From: Aromatoleum anaerobium
Lineage (GTDB): Bacteria > Pseudomonadota > Gammaproteobacteria > Burkholderiales > Rhodocyclaceae
NCBI RefSeq assembly: GCF_012910705.2
Contig: NZ_WTVG02000037.1
Span: 434,001-498,000 of the forward strand
DNA: 64,000 nucleotides
Reading direction: 5' to 3'
A program made the position numbers and the translations under genes. Every line of letters starts with the position of its first letter. Within the stretch, counting starts at the first letter, position 1. Positions 8,149-19,265 of the stretch are shown one piece after another. The notes under the pieces are model-generated. The model searched no databases. It was given only the letters and a program-made list of their open reading frames with translations, and had not been told where the DNA came from.

Positions 8149-9936
8149 GTGGCGCGGATCATCGATGCGAGTTCGCGGTTCAAGCCGGCTCCCGTGCCGC
8201 CGCGGAACGCGGCTGTCCCCGTCCCCGCGTCGTCGTCGCATCGCGCCGTGGCGAAATCGCTCGAAGTCACGCTCGGCCACGCCTCGCAGCAGGGGCTGCG
8301 GCCCGGCAACGAGGACTTCGTCGGCGCGGTGACGCCCGACGGCGCGCCGCTCGCGGCCAAGGGGCTGCTGCTCGCGATCGCCGATGGCGTCGGCGGCCAC
8401 GCGCGTGGCCGGGAGGCGGCCGAATATTCGGTGCGCGGACTGCTCGCCGACTATTTCTCGACGCCCGACACGTGGAGCGTCGAGAAATCGCTCGACGTCG
8501 TGATCGGCGCGCTGAACCGCTGGCTGCTCGCGCAGTCGGCCAAGTCGCGCGAGTACGCCGGCATGGCGACGACGCTGACCGCGTTCGTGCTGCGCGGGCG
8601 CCGTTACCACGTCGCGCACGTCGGCGATTCGCGCGCGTACCTGCTGCGCGAGGGCGAGCTGTGCCGCCTGACCGAGGACCACACCTGGGAACACCCCGAG
8701 CTCAGCAACGTGCTGCGCCGCGCGGTCGGACTCGATGCGCAGCTCGCCGTCGACTATGACGACGGCGAGCTGGCCGCCGGCGATCGCTTCGTGCTCGTCA
8801 CCGACGGCGTGTGGGGGGCGCTCGGCGACGGCGGCATCATCGAGATCCTGAAGCGCCACGCGGGCGCCGAAGACGCCGCCGACGTGCTGACGCTGGAAGC
8901 GCTCGCGCGCGGCGCGACCGACAACTGCACCGCGCTCGTCGCGAACGTCGAGGCGGTGCCGCCGGATACGCTGCGCGACCGGTTCGCCAGCGCGCGCCAC
9001 CTGCCGCTGCCACCGCGGCTGAAGGCGGGCGACGTGCTCGACGACTTGCGGGTCGAGGAGCTGTTGCACGAATCGCGCGTGACGCTGCTGTACCGCGTCA
9101 CGCGCATCGCGACCAATGAGGCGCTGGTGCTGAAGACCTTGCGCCCGGACGCGGACGACGATGAGGCGGCCGGCGCCTTGCTGCGCGAGGAATGGCTCGC
9201 GCGACGCGCGCCGTCGCAGAGCTTCCCCGCCGTCGCCGATGCCGATGCGCGCAGCGCCCTGTATTACCTGATGAGCTGGCACGCAGGCGAGACGCTGAAG
9301 GCGAAGCTCGCGCGCGGCCACCGCTTCGCGCCGCACGAGCTCGTGGCGATCGGCGCGACGCTGCTGCGCGCGACAGGCGCCCTGCACCGGCTCGGCATCG
9401 TGCATCGCGACATCAAGCCCGACAACGTGCATGTCGACCGTCATGGTCAGCTGCGCCTGCTCGACCTCGGCGTCGCTGCGTCCGACGCTGACGACCTGCG
9501 CGAGATCAACAATCCGGGCACGCCGTCGTACATGGCGCCGGAACTCTTCAATGGCGGGACGGCGAACGAGTCGTCCGACCTCTACGCGTGCGGCGTGACG
9601 CTGTACGAACTCTTGACGCGCAAATACCCGTACGGCGAAGTCGAGCCGTTCCAGCGGCCGCGCTTCGGCGAACCGGTGCCGCCGACGCGCTACCGCCCGG
9701 ACACGCCGGCGTGGCTCGAAGCGGTGCTGCTGAAGGCCTGCGCGCGCGAGGCCAAGGACCGTTTCGAGACCGCCGAGGAGTTCCTGCTCGCGCTCGAACG
9801 CGGCGCGCACCGCCCGCTCGTGACGCATCGCCGCGTGCCGCTCGTCGCGCGCAACCCGGCGCTGGCGCTGAAGCTCTTCGCCGGTGCGTCGCTGCTGCTG
9901 AACCTGATCCTGTTGTTTCTGCTCAGTCGGCGCTAG
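8149..9936 (+). CDS. PP2C-type phosphatase fused to a Ser/Thr protein kinase, membrane-anchored
   Basis: This 595-residue fusion starts at GTG 8149 behind GGGGAGAAG. A PP2C phosphatase domain occupies about 40-270: RPGNEDF, AIADGVGGH, HVGDSRAYL and TDGVW carry the metal-binding Asp residues, and GATDNCTALV closes the domain. A kinase domain follows at about 300-555: candidate Lys328 in LVLKTL, HRDIKPDN at about 417, DLG instead of DFG at about 437, and GTPSYMAPE. A C-terminal membrane helix lies at about 572-592. The Gly-rich nucleotide loop is not recognisable (LLHESRVTLLYRV), so kinase activity is open. Kinase genes in the same operon position are known in Pseudomonas nas clusters; the target is unknown. 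NarK and the reductases are obvious candidates by context only. Confidence 0.9.
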   Translation: MARIIDASSRFKPAPVPPRNAAVPVPASSSHRAVAKSLEVTLGHASQQGLRPGNEDFVGAVTPDGAPLAAKGLLLAIADGVGGHARGREAAEYSVRGLLADYFSTPDTWSVEKSLDVVIGALNRWLLAQSAKSREYAGMATTLTAFVLRGRRYHVAHVGDSRAYLLREGELCRLTEDHTWEHPELSNVLRRAVGLDAQLAVDYDDGELAAGDRFVLVTDGVWGALGDGGIIEILKRHAGAEDAADVLTLEALARGATDNCTALVANVEAVPPDTLRDRFASARHLPLPPRLKAGDVLDDLRVEELLHESRVTLLYRVTRIATNEALVLKTLRPDADDDEAAGALLREEWLARRAPSQSFPAVADADARSALYYLMSWHAGETLKAKLARGHRFAPHELVAIGATLLRATGALHRLGIVHRDIKPDNVHVDRHGQLRLLDLGVAASDADDLREINNPGTPSYMAPELFNGGTANESSDLYACGVTLYELLTRKYPYGEVEPFQRPRFGEPVPPTRYRPDTPAWLEAVLLKACAREAKDRFETAEEFLLALERGAHRPLVTHRRVPLVARNPALALKLFAGASLLLNLILLFLLSRR

Positions 9937-9968
9937 ACCGATGATGAGCCTCTCCCGCGGAGCCCCTG

Positions 9969-12785
9969 ATGAAAACGAAAGCCACTTGTCCCTACTGCGG
10001 CGTCGGCTGCGGTGTCCTGATCGAACATGACGGTCGCCGCATCACCGGCGTCGCCGGGGACCCCGAACATCCGGCGAATTTCGGCCGGTTGTGCACGAAA
10101 GGGGCGACGCTGCACCTCTCCGCGCGGCCCGAAACCCGGCTGCTGTACCCGGAGCTGCGCGGCGCCCGTGGCAAGCCGCGCGAGCGCGCGAGCTGGGACG
10201 CCGCACTCGCGACCGCCGCCGAACGCTTCGCCGCGGCGATCAATGAACACGGGCCGGACTCGGTCGCGTTCTACATCTCCGGCCAGCTGCTGACCGAGGA
10301 CTATTACGTCTTCAACAAGCTCGTGAAAGGGCTCATTGGCACGAACAACATCGATTCGAACTCGCGCCTGTGCATGTCCAGCGCGGTCACGGCGTACAAG
10401 CAGACGCTCGGCGCCGACGCGCCGCCCTGTTCGTACGAGGACTTCGCGCACACCGACTGCCTCTTGATCGCCGGGGCGAATCCGTCGTACGCGCACCCGG
10501 TCGCGTTCCGCCGCATCGAGGACGCGAAGGCCGCGCGCCCGCAGATGAAGATCATCGTCGTCGACCCGCGCCGCACCGACTCCGCCGCGACCGCCGACCT
10601 GCACCTGGCCGTCCTGCCCGGCACCGACATCTGGCTGTACAACGCGATGCTCAACGTGCTGCTGTGGGAAGGCCACGTCGACCAGGCTTTCGTGCGCGAG
10701 CACACCGCAGGCTTCGCGGCGCTGCGCGACCATGTGCGCGATGTCACGCCGGCGATCGCCGCCGATGTCTGCGGCCTCGGCAGGCGCGGCGCCGACGACA
10801 TCGTCACGGCCGCGCGCTGGTGGGGCGAGGCGAAGGCTTCGATGTCGCTGTGGTGCCAGGGGCTGAACCAGTCGACGCACGGCACGCACAACGGGACCGC
10901 GCTGATCGCGCTGTCGCTCGCGACCGGCAAGATCGGCAAGCGCGGATGCGGCCCGTTCTCGCTGACCGGGCAGCCCAACGCGATGGGCGGGCGCGAAGTC
11001 GGCGGCATGGCGAACCTGATGTCCGGCCACCGCGACCTCGCGAACCCCGAGCACCGCGCCGAAGTCGCGCGGCTGTGGGACGTCGACAGCGTGCCTCCGA
11101 CGCCGGGCCTGACCGCGATCGAACTCTTCGACGCGGCGCACGACGGCAAGATCAAGGCGCTGTGGATCGCCTGCACGAACCCCGCGCAGTCGCTGCCCGA
11201 GCAGGAGCGGCTGCGCGAAGCGCTCACGCGCTGCGACTTCGTCGTGCTGCAGGAGGCCTACCGCAACACCGAGACCGCGCCGTTCGCGGATCTGCTGCTG
11301 CCCGCCGCGACCTGGGGCGAGAAGGAAGGCACGGTGACGAACTCGGAGCGGCGCATCACACACGTTCATCGCGCCTTGACGCCGCCGGGCGAAGCGAGGG
11401 CCGACTGGCGCATCGTCTGCGATTTCGCGCGCGAACTCGGGCCGCGCATCGGCAAGGAGGCGGCGCGGCTCTTCCCGTACGCGGCGCCGTCCGAGATCTT
11501 CGCCGAGCATGCGGCCTCGACCGCCGGGCGCGACCTCGACATCACGGGGCTGTCGTACGCGCTGCTCGATGCGGCCGGTCCGCAGCAGTGGCCGTTTCCA
11601 AAAGGCGCGAATGTTGCCGATACAGCCGGCCGTGACCGTCTCTACGCCGACGGCCGTTTCCCGACTGCCGACGGCCGGGCGCATTTCGTCGTGCCGACCG
11701 AGCGGCTCACCGCCGAGCGCGCCGACGCGCGCTATCCGCTGCACCTGACGACCGGCCGCCTGCGCGACCAGTGGCACGGCATGAGCCGCAGCGGCAAGGT
11801 CGCGCGGCTGTACAATCACGTCGACGAGGCCCGCATCGAGATGCACGCCGACGACCTCGCGCTGCGCGGGCTCAAGAGCGGCGATCTGGTGCACGTCAGG
11901 AGCCGCCGCGGCGACGTCGTGCTGCGCGCCGAAGCCTCGCCGGAAATCCGTTCCGGCCAGGCTTTCATCGCGATGCACTGGGGCGGCAACAGCCTGAACT
12001 CGGCCGGTGCGAACGCGCTGACGCTGCGCGACGTCGACCCGTACTCGAAGCAGCCCGAGCTCAAGCATGCGGCGGTGCAGGTCGAGAAGGCGGTGCTGCC
12101 GTTCCAGGCGCTGATCATGCGCGGCGAGCCCGGCGCGGCCGGCGACGAGGAGGGGAACGGGAACGATGACGCTGCGCCGATCAATGTCCCGGGCAAGGTC
12201 GCCGCGGGCAGCGTCACGGCCAACGCTGCCGGCCTCGCGCTGGAACGCGCGGCGGCGCTCGCGCCCTGGCTCGAGCGCTTCAGCTACGCGTCGCTTGCGC
12301 TTGCCGGTCGCGACCATCCCGCGGTCGTGCTGCGCATCGCGCACCACCAGCCGATCCCGCCCGAGTGGCTCGCCGAACTCGATGCCTTGCTCGGACTCGA
12401 CGACGAGCATTGCCTCGCGTACAGCGACACCCGGCGCGGCATCACGAAGCGCGCGCGTATCGACAACGGACTCCTCGTCGGCCTGCGCCTCACCGGCGAG
12501 ACCGCGGCCGCCGGCTGGCTGCGCGACGTGCTCGTCGAGCGCCAGCCGACCGGGGATCTGCGCCGCTGGATCCTCGCGCCGCTCGCGAATCCGCCGGAGG
12601 CGGCGAAGAGCCGCGGCCGCATCGTCTGTACGTGCCTGAACGTCGCCGAGAGCGACATTGCCGCAGCGATCGCCGGCGGCGACGGCTTCGACGTGCTGCA
12701 GGCGAAACTCAAATGCGGCACGAGCTGCGGCTCGTGCATACCGGAGATCAAGCGCCTCGTCGCCGCCGGGCGCAGCGTGGCGTAA
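9969..12785 (+). CDS. nasA: Assimilatory nitrate reductase, catalytic subunit
   Basis: This 938-residue molybdenum bis-MGD enzyme reduces nitrate to nitrite in the cytoplasm. The N-terminus binds a [4Fe-4S] cluster (CPYCGVGCGV at residues 6-15, then LCTKG at about 43). The molybdopterin oxidoreductase domains fill most of the protein, with a molydopterin-binding domain around 580-700. A BFD-like [2Fe-2S] domain forms the C-terminus (VCTCLNV near 888, CGTSCGSC near 918), as in Klebsiella NasA-type enzymes that lack a separate NasB. It is the last gene of the operon, 32 bases after the phosphatase/kinase gene. The symbol varies between species (nasA/nasC). Confidence 0.94.
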   Translation: MKTKATCPYCGVGCGVLIEHDGRRITGVAGDPEHPANFGRLCTKGATLHLSARPETRLLYPELRGARGKPRERASWDAALATAAERFAAAINEHGPDSVAFYISGQLLTEDYYVFNKLVKGLIGTNNIDSNSRLCMSSAVTAYKQTLGADAPPCSYEDFAHTDCLLIAGANPSYAHPVAFRRIEDAKAARPQMKIIVVDPRRTDSAATADLHLAVLPGTDIWLYNAMLNVLLWEGHVDQAFVREHTAGFAALRDHVRDVTPAIAADVCGLGRRGADDIVTAARWWGEAKASMSLWCQGLNQSTHGTHNGTALIALSLATGKIGKRGCGPFSLTGQPNAMGGREVGGMANLMSGHRDLANPEHRAEVARLWDVDSVPPTPGLTAIELFDAAHDGKIKALWIACTNPAQSLPEQERLREALTRCDFVVLQEAYRNTETAPFADLLLPAATWGEKEGTVTNSERRITHVHRALTPPGEARADWRIVCDFARELGPRIGKEAARLFPYAAPSEIFAEHAASTAGRDLDITGLSYALLDAAGPQQWPFPKGANVADTAGRDRLYADGRFPTADGRAHFVVPTERLTAERADARYPLHLTTGRLRDQWHGMSRSGKVARLYNHVDEARIEMHADDLALRGLKSGDLVHVRSRRGDVVLRAEASPEIRSGQAFIAMHWGGNSLNSAGANALTLRDVDPYSKQPELKHAAVQVEKAVLPFQALIMRGEPGAAGDEEGNGNDDAAPINVPGKVAAGSVTANAAGLALERAAALAPWLERFSYASLALAGRDHPAVVLRIAHHQPIPPEWLAELDALLGLDDEHCLAYSDTRRGITKRARIDNGLLVGLRLTGETAAAGWLRDVLVERQPTGDLRRWILAPLANPPEAAKSRGRIVCTCLNVAESDIAAAIAGGDGFDVLQAKLKCGTSCGSCIPEIKRLVAAGRSVA

Positions 12786-12845
12786 GGGGGCATGGGTCGT
12801 GCCGGCCGAAGGCGCTGAGTTTTTCCCGCGCGGGCCGTGAAACGC

Positions 12846-13076
12846 TCAAAGGTCACGGTAGGCTTCCTCGTCGGCGCTCCCCGCCCATTCGGAAAGGGTG
12901 CCCTCGACTGCGCGCAGGTATTCGAGATCGAGCGGTTGAACGCGCCGCACGGTTGCTGTCCCATCAGCCGCCACTTCCCAGGCGATGAGATCCCCCGGCG
13001 CCACATGTAGCGCCGCGCGCACGTTCTGCGGGATGGTGGTTTGACCCTTGGCGGTAATCTTGGCGATCGCAAGCAT
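12846..13076 (-). CDS. AbrB/MazE-fold antitoxin-like protein, PrlF type
   Basis: This 76-residue protein has a SpoVT-AbrB swapped-hairpin domain (AKITAKGQTTIPQNVRAAL) followed by an acidic tail ending EWAGSADEEAYRDL, which is characteristic of PrlF antitoxins (partner YhaV). The ATG at 13076 has GGAGGA upstream; an in-frame start at 13100 is less likely. No YhaV-like toxin gene lies next to it, so it is either an orphan antitoxin or a stand-alone transition-state regulator. It lies downstream of, and in the same direction as, the restriction-modification gene. Confidence 0.8.
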   Translation of the reverse strand: MLAIAKITAKGQTTIPQNVRAALHVAPGDLIAWEVAADGTATVRRVQPLDLEYLRAVEGTLSEWAGSADEEAYRDL

Positions 13077-13214
13077 GGCGTCCTCCGACAAGGCTTGCAT
13101 TACATTCTTACTCTACTCCGAGCATCTTGCGGATCAATCAGTTCTCGCGAGGCAGCGACGAACGTCCGCGCAACGCCGCCCGTTACAGGCAAAACATCAC
13201 CGGCCGTGGCACCC

Positions 13215-16718
<3,504 letters not shown>

Positions 16719-17191
16719 GGTCGCGGCTTCCTGTGCGGGGAAAGTCGCGGATTCTAACCGGCGCGGCCATGCCGAAGGAATGAGGAATATGCCGGGCCAT
16801 TCGAGAACCGCCCGGAAGCGGGGGAGTCGATCGGAAGCTGCGCAAGCAAAAGCATGGACCTGAAAGTGCTGGACATGCGCACAAAGCTCTCGCCGTGCCG
16901 TCGATGAAGAGTTTTTCCGGAATCAGCAAGGGCCCTTCCCGAGGCACGCAAACCGCTCGGCGCCAGGGGCTACCGTCGAGGGATGATTGCGTGACGTTGA
17001 CGTCAACGTCACAATACCGCCCGGCGATCTTCCGGGATCGCCGGATTCCAATCACTCCGCCAGCAGCGGACTGTTCCCCCGCTTCTTCGCCGCGCCCTGC
17101 CGCGGGGCGACCGCGGCCAGGGATGCGAGCCGGCGTACAACACGCGTCGCGGACGGGCGTCCGGGGCGTTGCATATGGGAAAGGAGAGCAC
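16719..17191. other. Divergent intergenic region between the restriction-modification gene and the acyl-CoA synthetase gene
   Basis: There are 473 bases with no supported gene. The left part must hold the promoter of the minus-strand gene and the right part that of the synthetase. The one striking element is the 22-bp palindrome at 16991-17012. Confidence 0.5.
16991..17012. promoter_or_regulatory. Perfect 22-bp palindrome, probable operator
   Basis: The half-site GTGACGTTGAC is followed directly by its exact reverse complement. It contains TTGACG, which could serve as a -35 element, so a repressor or MerR-type activator bound here would act on the promoter. It lies 180 bases before the synthetase ATG. 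TTGACGT-type palindromes are known for regulators of fatty-acid and branched-chain acid degradation in Proteobacteria; the assignment here is inference. Confidence 0.6.
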
Positions 17192-18883
17192 ATGACTGCA
17201 GTTGCCGAGTTTCTGAAAGCGCGGGACTTCCTGCTGGCCAACCGGACCGACTACGCCACTGCGTACGCCGGTTTCCAGTGGCCGCAACTGACCGAGTTCA
17301 GCTGGGCGCTGGACTATTTCGACACGATGGCGCAGGGCAACGACAAGCCGGCGCTGTGGATCGTCGAGGAAGACGGGCACGAGGCGAAGCTGTCGTTCGC
17401 CGAGATGTCGGTGCGCTCGAACCGCGTCGCGAACTGGCTGAGGAGCCACGGTGTCGCGCGCGGCGACCGCATCCTGATCATGCTCGGCAACGAAGTGCCG
17501 CTGTGGGAAACGATGCTCGCCGCGATCAAGCTCGGCGCGGTCGTGATCCCGGCGACCACCTTGCTGACGCCGGAAGATCTGCTCGACCGTCTTGACCGCG
17601 GCCAGGTCAGGCATGTCGTCATCGGCAAGGCCCACACCGACAAATTCGCGGAGCTCGCCGGCAGCTACACGCGCATCAGCGTCGGCGGCGCGACCGGCGG
17701 CTGGCTCTCGTTCGAGGACGCGTACGCGGCGTCGCCCGAATTCACGCCCGAAGGCGTGACCCGCGTCACCGATCCGCTGCTGCTGTATTTCACGTCCGGC
17801 ACGACGTCGAAGCCGAAGCTCGTCGAGCACAGCCACCAGTCCTACCCGGTCGGCCACCTGTCGACGATGTACTGGATCGGCCTGCAGCCCGGCGACCGCC
17901 ACATGAACATCAGCTCGCCGGGCTGGGCGAAGCACGCGTGGAGCTGCTTCTTCGCGCCGTGGAATGCCGGCGCCTGCGTGTTCCTGTACAACTACAATCG
18001 CTTCAACGCGCGCGCGTTGCTCGACGTGCTCGTGAAATACGAGATCACGACGATGTGCGCACCCCCGACGGTGTGGCGCATGCTGATCCAGCAGGACCTC
18101 GCGTCGGTGAAGACGAACCTGCGCGAGCTGATCGGCGCCGGCGAGCCGCTCAACCCTGAAGTCATCGACCAAGTGAAGAAGGCATGGGGCATCACGATCC
18201 GCGACGGCTTCGGCCAGACCGAAACGACGGCGCAGATCGGCAACACGCCGGGGCAGGTGCTCAAGCCCGGCTCGATGGGCCGACCGTTGCCCGGCTACAC
18301 GATCGCGCTGCTCGACGCCGACGACAAGCCGGCCGAAGAGGGCGAAGTGTCGCTGGTGCTGGCGAAGCGTCCGCTCGGCCTGATGCTCGGCTACGCCGGT
18401 GACGCCGAGAAGACCAGCGAGGTCATGCGCAACGGTCACTACCACACCGGGGACGTCGCGAGCATCGACGCCGACGGCTACATCACGTACGTCGGCCGTG
18501 CCGACGACGTGTTCAAGGCGTCGGACTATCGCATCAGCCCGTTCGAGCTCGAGTCGGTGCTGATCGAGCACCCGGCGGTCGCCGAAGCCGCGGTCGTTCC
18601 GAGCCCGGACCCGCTGCGCCTCGCGGTGCCGAAAGCCTACGTGATCCTCGCGCCGGGCTTTGAGGCCGGCAAGGAGCTCGCGAAGGACATCTTCGCCTTT
18701 ACGCGCGACAAACTCGCACCGTACAAGCGCATCCGCCGCATCGAATTTTCGGACCTGCCGAAGACCATCTCGGGCAAGATCCGGCGCGTTGAGCTGCGCA
18801 GGAGCGAACAGGGCAAGGACGCCTCGACAGTGCGCAGGGAGTTGGAGTTCTTCGAAGAGGACTTCCCGGAGCTGAAGGGCTGA
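17192..18883 (+). CDS. AMP-forming acyl-CoA synthetase (medium-chain or aryl type)
   Basis: This 563-residue ANL-superfamily enzyme activates a carboxylic acid to its CoA thioester through an acyl-adenylate. Motifs visible are the phosphate loop YFTSGTTSKPKLVEHSH (about residue 200), GFGQTET (about 340), YHTGDVASIDADGYITYVGR (about 418, with Asp for ATP ribose binding), and the catalytic Lys in PKTISGKIRR (about 527). The ATG at 17192 has AAGGAG six bases before it. The family resembles medium-chain fatty acyl-CoA ligases more than acetyl-CoA synthetases; substrate choice (fatty, branched or aromatic acid) cannot be read from the sequence. It is monocistronic, between its own palindromic operator region and a terminator. 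Confidence 0.88.
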   Translation: MTAVAEFLKARDFLLANRTDYATAYAGFQWPQLTEFSWALDYFDTMAQGNDKPALWIVEEDGHEAKLSFAEMSVRSNRVANWLRSHGVARGDRILIMLGNEVPLWETMLAAIKLGAVVIPATTLLTPEDLLDRLDRGQVRHVVIGKAHTDKFAELAGSYTRISVGGATGGWLSFEDAYAASPEFTPEGVTRVTDPLLLYFTSGTTSKPKLVEHSHQSYPVGHLSTMYWIGLQPGDRHMNISSPGWAKHAWSCFFAPWNAGACVFLYNYNRFNARALLDVLVKYEITTMCAPPTVWRMLIQQDLASVKTNLRELIGAGEPLNPEVIDQVKKAWGITIRDGFGQTETTAQIGNTPGQVLKPGSMGRPLPGYTIALLDADDKPAEEGEVSLVLAKRPLGLMLGYAGDAEKTSEVMRNGHYHTGDVASIDADGYITYVGRADDVFKASDYRISPFELESVLIEHPAVAEAAVVPSPDPLRLAVPKAYVILAPGFEAGKELAKDIFAFTRDKLAPYKRIRRIEFSDLPKTISGKIRRVELRRSEQGKDASTVRRELEFFEEDFPELKG

Positions 18884-18911
18884 TCAGTGTCGTGTGAGGC
18901 AAAGTGCCGGG

Positions 18912-18934
18912 CGGCGGGGGCAGCCCGCCGTTTT
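18912..18934 (+). terminator. Intrinsic terminator after the acyl-CoA synthetase gene
   Basis: A CGGCGGG-GGCAG-CCCGCCG hairpin is followed by TTTT, 29 bases past the stop codon. Confidence 0.7.
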
Positions 18935-19007
18935 CGCGTCCTGGGTCCGGCCCGACGGAAGTTTTCCGTCGAGACCGCCGCGCCGGGTGCTGCCCGCCGT
19001 AAGCTGA

Positions 19008-19013
19008 TATAAT
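19008..19013 (+). promoter_or_regulatory. -10 box of the 4.5S RNA gene
   Basis: A perfect TATAAT lies 7 bases before the first base of the predicted RNA. No good -35 hexamer is visible at normal spacing. Confidence 0.6.
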
Positions 19014-19020
19014 TGCGGCC

Positions 19021-19120
<100 letters not shown>

Positions 19121-19134
19121 CCCTGACAATCGCG

Positions 19135-19166
19135 CGAAGGGCGTCTTCCCATGAAGACGCCCTTCG
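19135..19166 (+). terminator. Hairpin terminator after the 4.5S RNA
   Basis: Perfect 14-bp stem CGAAGGGCGTCTTC with loop CCAT. It is followed by GCATATTTG, a poor T-tract, but the stem strength and position make termination likely. Confidence 0.7.
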
Positions 19167-19253
19167 GCATATTTGGGCTGGCGACTCTCGTTTCTTCGCC
19201 GGGCACGCCGTGGCCGTGCCGGCGGTGGCGCCGCGGGACAGGGGCCGCTCTGC

Positions 19254-19265
19254 TAGAATCCCGCC
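19254..19265 (+). promoter_or_regulatory. -10 box six bases before the dnaX ATG
   Basis: TGC-TAGAAT is an extended -10 (TGnTAGAAT). With normal spacing, transcription would begin at the A of the dnaX start codon, giving a leaderless mRNA. No ribosome site is present and the -35 region is weak. Confidence 0.4.

Noticed and set aside
9933-12410. 825-residue open frame on the minus strand
   Set aside because: Shadow of nasA; no recognisable domain.
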